Source: an uncultured Sphingomonadaceae bacterium
Lineage (GTDB): Bacteria; Pseudomonadota; Alphaproteobacteria; Sphingomonadales; Sphingomonadaceae
DNA length: 28,183 nucleotides
Direction of reading: 5' to 3'
Assembly: GCA_938003725.1 (NCBI GenBank)
Contig: CALKXX010000162.1
Coordinates: forward strand, 1-28,183
Of this stretch, positions 8,325-15,186 are shown piece after piece; positions within the stretch are counted from its first letter, which is position 1, and every line of letters starts with the position of its first letter. Both the position numbers and the translations under genes were made by a program. The notes below the pieces were generated by a model. That model was not told the DNA's origin and did no database searches. It worked only from the letters and a program-made list of their open reading frames with translations.

Positions 8325-10429
8325 CAGAAAGCCTGGCCCAAAGAGACATATACGGCGATGCGGGAATCGCCGGGTTGCGGATTGATCGGCGTACCCAAAT
8401 CGATGCGTACCGGGCCAAAATTGCTATAGTAACGCACACCAAGCCCGGCTCCATAGCGAAGACCGGAGAAATCGGGAATCGGGTCAGTATATACGTTACC
8501 GGCATCAATAAAGGGCACGATCCCGAAATTCCCACCAAATATATTGGGGCGTATCCGCGCCTCTAATGAGAATTCGGCCAGCGAGCGTCCACCAACCGGA
8601 TCATTGTTCACATCACGCGGGCCAATTCTTTGAAAACCATATCCGCGCACCGATCCGCCGCCGCCGGAATAGAGACGCCGTGACGGTGCGATCCGGTTGT
8701 TGCCGGCACCGGCAATAGAACCCAATCGCATACGGCCAGCGATCACGACCTTATCCGAAACCGGAACATATGCAGAGCCATCAATCTGTCCTCGCACATA
8801 AAAGAAGCTACCGTTTTGTAGTGAGGCTTCGGGCGAAACGCGCGCGCTTAAACGAAAGCCGGACTTGGGATCCAGCAAATCATCACTCGCATCATAGGTT
8901 ACGGTCGCGGGGAGTGCGCCAATAAAAAAGGTCTGTTGGTTTGTCCGCATATTTTCGCCAACCACATCGCGTTCTTGTGAGGCCAATAGTTCGATCCCGG
9001 CCGACCAACTCCACCGCTTTTGATAAATCAAATTGCTCAGTCGCTCGATATTGGCAGCGACCGAAAATGTCTGAGCGGCAAATGCCGGCCGATCGACATT
9101 GCTCAACGCCACCCTGCCATTCAAAACATTATCACGCCGCCGAAAATTATTGCGGCGATAGGTAATGCTACCCGCCTGCTCCTGCGTCGCCAGCACACCG
9201 GCGAGACGAATAAGTCCTTCCGGCGGGAAGAAATTGCGATGTTCCCAGCTGACTTCCGTACGGAGCCCTTCCCCCGTCCCATAGCCAATTTCGCCTGCGA
9301 TCGTTCGTAGCGGGGCGGGTGTGAGGTTGACCGTGAGGTCAACCATATCCGGTTCTGGGGAAACCACCGGGTCTATGTTAATCGTCGAGACCAGTCCGGT
9401 TGCAATCAACGCGCGCCGCAAATCCTCGACATCCGATCGCCGATAGAGATCGCCGCGATCAAAACGGGCAATAAGCTGTAAATGGTCAGGGTCGAACAGA
9501 CTTGTGTCACCCATGATAATCGAACCAAAGTTATATTGGCCGCCCGGTGCGACATTTATTTTCAAATCTCCATTGCGGTCAGCATGATCGATGGTCAGCT
9601 CTGGTTCTCCGGTCTGCGCAAATGGATAACCACTTTCGCTCATCGCGGTTTCCAGTTCGAACTGAGCGGTTATGATTTCATCACTGTTAATGACATCGCC
9701 AGATTGCAGTCCGAACACATCTCTCAATCGCGAGGGGCCATCGCCCGCCGCCTTCTGCAATCCGTCCAGCGTAATATCGTCCAGCCTATATTGAGGTCCG
9801 GCAGCGACGTCGAAAACCACCGTAACTTTGCCATCACTGCCGCCATCCAGATTATCAAAGCGTGTGCGGACAATGGCATCATAATGACCTTCTATTCTCA
9901 GTAATCGTTCCACCAATTCACGATCATTTTCCGCTCTGCGTTTTATTTGTGCAAAATTGGCTTCATCACCCTGATACTGCTCTAGTGCGGACAAGGCATC
10001 GAACCGTGTGTCAAAAACATCGTTCAGTTGCTCTGGCAATCCCGTGAACACCAGCTCATACTGGCTTTCGGCCAAAATGTCAGTCGTCCTCGATCCGGCA
10101 ACTTCATCGCGGGCTTCGTCAAGATTGTCCTGATCCACAGATGCTTGCGCATCTTCCGCCAGATTTTCTGAATCTGCAACACCCTGGTCACTGACCACAT
10201 CATCCACAGACACCTCTGGGTCTGCGCTCATGTCTTCGTCGGGATTGTCCAGATCGGGCCATGCAACGCCAAAATCGGGAATATCGGCCAGTGGTTGGTC
10301 GGGATCGAGCGGTGTATCCTCAAACGGTGTATCGTCGCTGACCTGAGCTGCCAATGGAATCGCCGCGCCAAGCCCGCCAATGAAAATCAGCAATACCAAA
10401 AGGCGGAAACAGTACGCAGTCAAGCCCAT
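8324..10429 (-). CDS. tamA: Outer-membrane assembly protein TamA (Omp85/BamA family)
   Basis: A 701-residue Omp85-family protein, longer than E. coli TamA. It has a signal peptide (hydrophobic residues about 9-28), a strongly acidic linker (31-109), POTRA-type domains from about residue 120, and a C-terminal beta-barrel ending in Phe. The barrel contains the family's L6 lock motif VRGY at residues 594-597, preceded by a Gly run, and ends FGPVRIDLGTP...VSLGQAF. An AAGGA Shine-Dalgarno lies six bases before the ATG. Together with the overlapping tamB it makes the TAM complex, which helps insert some outer-membrane proteins and takes part in lipid homeostasis. The long acidic stretch between signal peptide and POTRA domains is unusual for the family as I know it. 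Confidence 0.93.
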   Translation of the reverse strand: MGLTAYCFRLLVLLIFIGGLGAAIPLAAQVSDDTPFEDTPLDPDQPLADIPDFGVAWPDLDNPDEDMSADPEVSVDDVVSDQGVADSENLAEDAQASVDQDNLDEARDEVAGSRTTDILAESQYELVFTGLPEQLNDVFDTRFDALSALEQYQGDEANFAQIKRRAENDRELVERLLRIEGHYDAIVRTRFDNLDGGSDGKVTVVFDVAAGPQYRLDDITLDGLQKAAGDGPSRLRDVFGLQSGDVINSDEIITAQFELETAMSESGYPFAQTGEPELTIDHADRNGDLKINVAPGGQYNFGSIIMGDTSLFDPDHLQLIARFDRGDLYRRSDVEDLRRALIATGLVSTINIDPVVSPEPDMVDLTVNLTPAPLRTIAGEIGYGTGEGLRTEVSWEHRNFFPPEGLIRLAGVLATQEQAGSITYRRNNFRRRDNVLNGRVALSNVDRPAFAAQTFSVAANIERLSNLIYQKRWSWSAGIELLASQERDVVGENMRTNQQTFFIGALPATVTYDASDDLLDPKSGFRLSARVSPEASLQNGSFFYVRGQIDGSAYVPVSDKVVIAGRMRLGSIAGAGNNRIAPSRRLYSGGGGSVRGYGFQRIGPRDVNNDPVGGRSLAEFSLEARIRPNIFGGNFGIVPFIDAGNVYTDPIPDFSGLRYGAGLGVRYYSNFGPVRIDLGTPINPQPGDSRIAVYVSLGQAF

Positions 10430-10562
10430 GGCGCAATCCTTAGCCGCTCCTATTGCGCGAAGCGAACAAATAAGCCGCCTTCCGCGATAAACTTTTCATT
10501 TATCAGGATATTCCGAAAAATGCCGCTCTTCTCTGCATTTTAGCTATTTTCACGGACAAGCT

Positions 10563-10578
10563 TTAACCAACTATTAAC
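10563..10578. promoter_or_regulatory. CtrA binding site (TTAA-N7-TTAAC)
   Basis: TTAACCAACTATTAAC matches the full CtrA consensus TTAA-N7-TTAAC exactly. It lies in the 249-base divergent gap between tamA (start 10429) and the secreted protein gene (start 10679), 134 and 101 bases from the two starts. CtrA is the alphaproteobacterial response regulator for cell-cycle, motility and envelope genes. The match is seen; binding, and which gene it controls, are inference. I see nothing else clear in 10430-10678. Confidence 0.6.
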
Positions 10579-10678
10579 CAAGTCAGTCCATATTTTACAT
10601 CGGTAATATTCGGACATTGAGTGAGTTTTGGATTGTTGGAATTATAGCCTGAGATTGGCTGAAAATGGGAAAAGAAGA

Positions 10679-11263
10679 ATGTCTAACAAGCGTACCATAT
10701 TGATCGAGACCGTATTGGTTGTCGGAGTGCTAACCACTGGTCTTGCGGCTGCAAACGCCGCCCATGCCATGCCATTACATGCCAATGTGCAAGCAGCTGG
10801 CTCCATAGATCAACGCGCAAACGTGAAAATCGAAAGTGTCATCAAGGTAGAGCGCATCGAGAAAAATGCGGATGGCATAGACGTCGCAAAACTATTCACA
10901 CCCAATGAAGTAAAGGTCGTTCCCGGTGACAATCTGGTCTTTGTCAACGTCTATACGAACACCGGTTCGACACCGGTTACCGGCTTTGTTGTCAACAATC
11001 CCGTACATTCTGCCGTTTCATTCACTAGTGTTTCAGAAGACTGGGCTTTGGTCTCTGTCGACGGCGGAAAAACATACGGCAAGCTTACGGATCTGGTCGT
11101 AATGGAAGCGGCCGAACCATCCGGTGCGGCGGATGGTGCAGATACTCCTAAGGTCAGTAGAACAGCGCAGCCCGCTGATGTCACTCATATCCGCTGGGTG
11201 TTCGCACAGCCAATTGGCGGAGGAAAATCGGGCAATCTTACATTTCGCGGTGTGGTAAAATAG
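10679..11263 (+). CDS. Secreted DUF11-like (conserved repeat domain) protein
   Basis: A 194-residue protein from the ATG at 10679, chosen because it follows a purine-rich GGGAAAAGAAGA stretch and gives a clean signal peptide (cleavage likely after AHA, residue 30). A start at 10628 would add 17 residues that spoil the signal. The mature part contains VVPGDNLVFVNVYTNTGSTPVTGFVV, a pattern typical of the DUF11/TIGR01451 Ig-like fold, in which two strands surround a TNTGSxPVTGxxV turn. No catalytic residues are evident. Such domains are usually found in surface or periplasmic proteins. It reads toward the YcaQ-like gene, whose end is only 20 bases away, with no visible terminator between them. 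Specific function unknown. Confidence 0.8.
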   Translation: MSNKRTILIETVLVVGVLTTGLAAANAAHAMPLHANVQAAGSIDQRANVKIESVIKVERIEKNADGIDVAKLFTPNEVKVVPGDNLVFVNVYTNTGSTPVTGFVVNNPVHSAVSFTSVSEDWALVSVDGGKTYGKLTDLVVMEAAEPSGAADGADTPKVSRTAQPADVTHIRWVFAQPIGGGKSGNLTFRGVVK

Positions 11264-11283
11264 CTTAGAATAACGCGACCCGG

Positions 11284-12468
11284 CTAATCGCGCGCGCAGT
11301 TCCAGACAACGTCATTTACCCCAACCAATCGCGCAAGACGCGCCAATTCGGCGTCTAGTTTCTGGCACCTGACATTGGTCCATTTCACCTTTGGTTCACT
11401 CCATCGGTTGACAACGAACAGCTTTCCGCCTTTGCGATGCGCTTTCACTTCGATACGTCCGACAAATCGATCACCTTCCAGCAACGGATACACATAATAA
11501 CCCCATTTTCTTTTCGCTTGCGGTACAAAAATCTCAATGCGGTAGTCGAAACCGAACAATCTCATCAAACGTTCCCGGTCGCGCACCGCCGGATCAAATG
11601 GATTTAATATTCTAAGCCGCGATGTTGGCTTTGAACACCCGGTGACACGATCTTCTATATCTGTCGGCGCGTAACAAGATGTCCATGTGCCATCCGCCGA
11701 CTGAACTTCAACCGGTACAAGACGATGCGCATTTGCGGACACCCATTGCTTGGTTTCCTTAGCATCCATAGCGGCCCAGAATCTCTGTATTTCCCCTTGG
11801 GTTCCAAACGCCAATCTTTGCAAAGCTGACATGCACAGCCAATCAATCTGGCCGGCATCATCATGTTGTGCCTGCCGTAAAGCAGAAGGAATGATGCGTT
11901 CAGACAGATCGTAATATTTGGCGAAATTTTCGCGGTGAGAGGTCGCTAGCTCACCGACATACCACAAATGATCCAGTGCTCTTTTATGTGGCGGGCGCGC
12001 CCACATTTCTTTCTTGCCCTCAATCTTGGTATCAAAAGCATGGGAAGATAATGGCCCTTCCTTTTTAATGCGGCCCTTTACGGCGGCTAAATCACCTCCC
12101 GCCAACGCCGTGCGATAGTAGTCCCGGTTTTCCAGTTTGCCTTTCATCCGCCTGAACTGGCGCTGCCACATCGGGTAATATTCCATGGGGATCACGGACG
12201 CATCATGTGTAAAATGCTCGAAGATTGAACGATCTTTGCCCAATAGTTTGTTCAGCATCGGTTCGCGATAATTTTGATTTCGGCTCCACAGGATATGATG
12301 ATGGGCGCGGGTCACGTTCTGCAGCGTATCAAGCTGTACGAAACCAAGTCGTTTGATGGTTGCAAGAATATCCAGTTTGCCGATGGGCGCATCGGCCAAC
12401 CCCTGCGCATTCAGCCATAACCGTCTGGCATCGCGGTTACCGATTCTGATGGGTGTCGGCATTTTCAT
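11284..12468 (-). CDS. YcaQ/AlkX-type winged-helix DNA glycosylase
   Basis: A 394-residue member of the winged-helix family that includes E. coli YcaQ (AlkX) and Streptomyces AlkZ, monofunctional glycosylases that unhook DNA interstrand crosslinks or remove bulky N7-alkyl adducts. Near residues 31-53 it has GFVQLDTLQNVTRAHHHILWSRN. The QLD triad matches the Q-phi-D catalytic motif of the YcaQ/AlkX branch rather than the Q-phi-Q of AlkZ. The C-terminal part (FDYRIEIFVPQAKRKWGYYVYPLLEGDRFVGRI) is the usual conserved end. The ATG overlaps the stop codon of the DMT transporter by four bases (ATGA), so the two are likely co-translated. The exact lesion repaired cannot be told from sequence. Confidence 0.85.
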   Translation of the reverse strand: MKMPTPIRIGNRDARRLWLNAQGLADAPIGKLDILATIKRLGFVQLDTLQNVTRAHHHILWSRNQNYREPMLNKLLGKDRSIFEHFTHDASVIPMEYYPMWQRQFRRMKGKLENRDYYRTALAGGDLAAVKGRIKKEGPLSSHAFDTKIEGKKEMWARPPHKRALDHLWYVGELATSHRENFAKYYDLSERIIPSALRQAQHDDAGQIDWLCMSALQRLAFGTQGEIQRFWAAMDAKETKQWVSANAHRLVPVEVQSADGTWTSCYAPTDIEDRVTGCSKPTSRLRILNPFDPAVRDRERLMRLFGFDYRIEIFVPQAKRKWGYYVYPLLEGDRFVGRIEVKAHRKGGKLFVVNRWSEPKVKWTNVRCQKLDAELARLARLVGVNDVVWNCARD

Positions 12469-13376
12469 ATAGTGGTCGTCTCAATATGCTCGACCTTGCG
12501 ATCTGGCCGAGATGCGAGAATGCAACCCGCAACAATAAGGACGGTACCGAAAATCGTAAATGCGGTGATCGGCTCCTTAAAGAAAACCCAGCCGAAAATA
12601 GCCGCCCAGATAAAGGCGCTATATTCTAGGTTGATCAGTGTCTGTGCTTCAGCGCGCCGATAACCCCACGCGATGAAGATCGCCGATGCAATGGACAATA
12701 TTGCGGCTGCGCCAATTTCCGGAGCATATTGCACATCCGGCACCACTGCAAAAAATGGTGCCAGCAATAAGAATGAACATCCAACGATCAGGTTTTGGGA
12801 AAAGCTGATCTCTATCGGGTCCGCGAGCAGAGCCTGTCGGCGTTGAATGACCAAGTTACCGGCATATAAGACAGCCGACAAAAGTATCGCACCAATACCC
12901 AGAAAAGCCTCTTCATCAAATCCGCCGCGCGCGCGACCCCAGGCAATTATAACGACGCCGCTGAAGCCAAGGACCGAGGCCCATATCGCGTTGCGTCTAA
13001 TCGTTTCGTTTAGGAAAACCGCTGCCAGGTAAAGTGCGATAATGGGCGCGATGAAGGATAATGCAATCGCCTCCGCCAATGGAACACGCGCCAAGCCCCA
13101 GAAGAACAAGTAGGACATGAACACCACGATCACACCGCGTTGCAGATGGACTTTACGGGCATCAGCACTCGGCATTTTGGGGCGCCGAGCAAAGTGCAGA
13201 ATGGAGACGATCGCCAGCGAAGCAAGGACGCGCCATAATATCGCATTATAGGCGCCAAGCTCAATACTCAGGCTTTTCATCACCACATCCATCATCGAGA
13301 ATGTCAGCAGGCCAAGTATGACCGACCCCATGGGGACAAGCGGCACTGTTTCGTCTGAGGATGTGGGTGAATTCAT
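12465..13376 (-). CDS. DMT-superfamily (EamA) transporter
   Basis: A 303-residue inner-membrane protein with about ten hydrophobic helices in two EamA halves, the normal size and shape of drug/metabolite transporters. Segments such as WRVLASLAIVSIL and the ALSFIAPIIALYLAAVFLNE helix in the first half, and YSAFIWAAIFGWVFFKEP in the second, are typical; the FLNE/FFKE ends of the fourth and ninth helices are family hallmarks. The substrate is not predictable. The start is at a CAT complement without a clear Shine-Dalgarno. It overlaps the YcaQ-like gene by four bases, which may hint at export of a DNA-damaging compound alongside repair, but overlap of unrelated genes is common. Confidence 0.88.
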   Translation of the reverse strand: MNSPTSSDETVPLVPMGSVILGLLTFSMMDVVMKSLSIELGAYNAILWRVLASLAIVSILHFARRPKMPSADARKVHLQRGVIVVFMSYLFFWGLARVPLAEAIALSFIAPIIALYLAAVFLNETIRRNAIWASVLGFSGVVIIAWGRARGGFDEEAFLGIGAILLSAVLYAGNLVIQRRQALLADPIEISFSQNLIVGCSFLLLAPFFAVVPDVQYAPEIGAAAILSIASAIFIAWGYRRAEAQTLINLEYSAFIWAAIFGWVFFKEPITAFTIFGTVLIVAGCILASRPDRKVEHIETTTI

Positions 13377-13490
13377 ATCACCGCTATCGGGTTAGGAGCG
13401 GAAATTGTCCAGACGATACAGCCGGGAATATCCGGGGCGTGTTACCCGATGAGCCGTGATGAATATATCAGTGTCGGCATCACACCCTTT

Positions 13491-13955
13491 TCAAACCAGA
13501 ATTGCCTCTAGTGCAGAGCGCAAGGCGCCCGGCAGTGAAACCGGGCGGCGCGTTTCCCGGTCCACATATACATGGGTGAAACTGCCGGATGCCGATGCGG
13601 TTTTATCATGCCCGCGAAACAGGCCCACCCCATATATTACGCTGCTGTTACCGACTTCCTCAACGCGGATGCGAGCCTGCACTATGTCAGGGAAAGCGAT
13701 GGGCGCAAAATAGTCACAGCTTGTATTCACAACCAATCCAATGACGGCACTTGATTCAATATCCAATGCGCCTTGTTCGACGAGATATTGATTCACGGCG
13801 GTATCAAAGAACAGATAATAGATGGCGTTATTCACATGGCCATAAATATCATTGTCATTCCATCGCGTGGTGATCAGAGAACCTGCGCAATATTCATCCC
13901 ATTGGGGTGGCTGCGCCCGCTTATCACCAGGCATCGGCGTAAATCCGTTGGGCAT
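13491..13955 (-). CDS. Acyl-CoA thioesterase, 4HBT hotdog family
   Basis: A 154-residue hotdog-fold thioesterase of the 4-hydroxybenzoyl-CoA/YbgC type. The motif TRWNDNDIYGHVNNAIYYLFFDT (residues 30-52) contains the catalytic Asp36 and the helix that follows. It hydrolyses an acyl-CoA in the cytoplasm; the acyl group is unknown. The start is uncertain. The ATG at 13955 has GGAGG directly against it with no spacing and overlaps the alcohol dehydrogenase by 32 bases; the ATG at 13934 (residue 8) would overlap by 11 and is as likely. Either way the gene is coupled to the alcohol dehydrogenase, which suggests a shared role in fatty or aromatic alcohol and acid metabolism (inference). The 114-base gap that follows, to the DMT gene, shows no clear terminator. 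Confidence 0.85.
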   Translation of the reverse strand: MPNGFTPMPGDKRAQPPQWDEYCAGSLITTRWNDNDIYGHVNNAIYYLFFDTAVNQYLVEQGALDIESSAVIGLVVNTSCDYFAPIAFPDIVQARIRVEEVGNSSVIYGVGLFRGHDKTASASGSFTHVYVDRETRRPVSLPGALRSALEAILV

Positions 13956-15084
13956 CCTCCAGAGTCACTTCTCTGGGATTGTTGACGAGTAGCCGGGTCT
14001 GCAACATCGCGGCATCGGCCAATTCGGGCAAAGCGCTGCTGTCTATGCCAACTTCTCTCAACCTTCGAGGAGCCTTCACTTTAACGGCCAGATCCTCTAG
14101 AAAATCGATCAACTGTTGCGCTTTGCGCTCCGGAGTATCTGCACCACCCTGCGGAATGCCAAGTGCATCGGCAAGCTCTGCATAATGCGGTGCCGCAGTT
14201 GTCAGGTTAAATTGCATGATGTGCGGCATGACCAGTGCATTTGAGAGACCGTGCGGTATGTGGTAAATGCCGCCCAGCGGATAGGCGAGCGCATGGATCG
14301 CTCCAACAGGACTATTGGCAAAGGCCTGTCCGGCCAGCATGGAACCGCGCAACATCGCTTCACGCGCAGTCATGTTTGCGCCGTCGAAACAGGCTGTTTC
14401 GATATTATTTGTGAGCAATTTCAATGCCTCTATCGCAAGCATATCCGAGATTGGATTTTTTGCATGACGCCCCGTATAGGCCTCAATAGCATGCACCATC
14501 GCATCGATTCCGGTTGCTGCGGTCACGTCGGGCGGAAGTCCAAGCGTCAGCGCGGGATCAAGAATGGCAGCATCCGCATAAAGATGGGGAGAGACGATCC
14601 CCGCCTTTGTGGTCTCTCCCGTAGTAATGATCGAAATGGCGGTCACTTCTGATCCTGTGCCGGATGTCGTTGGCACCAATATGGTCGGCAGACCGCCTTT
14701 ATCCAGAGCTGCAACACCATATATGTCGGCCATGCTTTGCGCGCCATTGATCGCGAGCGCGGCGACAACCTTGGCTGTATCAAGCGAACTCCCTCCACCC
14801 AATCCAATGATGATGTCGGCCCGCGTTTGTTTCGCCATATCAATGGCGTTCTGCACAACGGCTTCAGGCGGGTCGGCAACGACTTGATCAAATATCTCTA
14901 CGGCTAGCCCGGCGTCGGTCAAGGCTTTCTGCACAGGGGCGATCAGGCCGGCATTCATTATGCCCTTGTCCGTGACGATCAATGGTCTGGACCCACATAA
15001 CGCTTCGATCTGTCCCGGAAGCTGCGCGATACATCCCGCACCAAAATGGACAACCGGGGCGGTCTGAAAAGTAAAACTGCTCAT
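13924..15084 (-). CDS. Iron-containing (group III) alcohol dehydrogenase
   Basis: A 386-residue NAD(P)-dependent Fe-ADH. The nucleotide site GLGGGSSLDTAK is at residues 94-105, VPTTSGTGSEVT follows at 137-148, and the metal ligands are Asp194, His198, His264 and His278 (GIDAMVHAIEAY; GAIHALAYPLGGIYHIPHG). A Tyr268 stands where FucO-type enzymes have a further His; this AYPLGG form occurs in other family members. I chose the ATG at 15084. The longer reading from TTG at 15123 would begin inside the terminator of the upstream TonB receptor gene and adds a non-conserved leader. The thioesterase overlaps its end. Only 37 bases separate the start from the terminator hairpin, so either a compact promoter or read-through from the receptor gene must serve it. 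Substrate unknown. Confidence 0.9.
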   Translation of the reverse strand: MSSFTFQTAPVVHFGAGCIAQLPGQIEALCGSRPLIVTDKGIMNAGLIAPVQKALTDAGLAVEIFDQVVADPPEAVVQNAIDMAKQTRADIIIGLGGGSSLDTAKVVAALAINGAQSMADIYGVAALDKGGLPTILVPTTSGTGSEVTAISIITTGETTKAGIVSPHLYADAAILDPALTLGLPPDVTAATGIDAMVHAIEAYTGRHAKNPISDMLAIEALKLLTNNIETACFDGANMTAREAMLRGSMLAGQAFANSPVGAIHALAYPLGGIYHIPHGLSNALVMPHIMQFNLTTAAPHYAELADALGIPQGGADTPERKAQQLIDFLEDLAVKVKAPRRLREVGIDSSALPELADAAMLQTRLLVNNPREVTLEDAQRIYADAW

Positions 15085-15121
15085 GCCAGTGACTTTCGCA
15101 GCAATAGCGAAGGCGCGCAAC

Positions 15122-15148
15122 AAAAAGGGGCCGGAAAAACCGGCCCCT
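15122..15148 (-). terminator. Rho-independent terminator of the TonB receptor gene
   Basis: On the minus strand GGGGCCGG, loop TTTTT, CCGGCCCC form a perfect eight-pair GC stem (15127-15147, extended by one A-T pair), followed by five T. It lies about 40 bases after the receptor stop codon. Confidence 0.93.
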
Positions 15149-15186
15149 CTTCATTGGTGACGAAATGCCCCCAAATTTTGTTCAAC

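Noticed and set aside
15085..15123. TTG-started extension of the alcohol dehydrogenase
   Set aside because: It begins in the T-run of the receptor's terminator and has no conserved residues.
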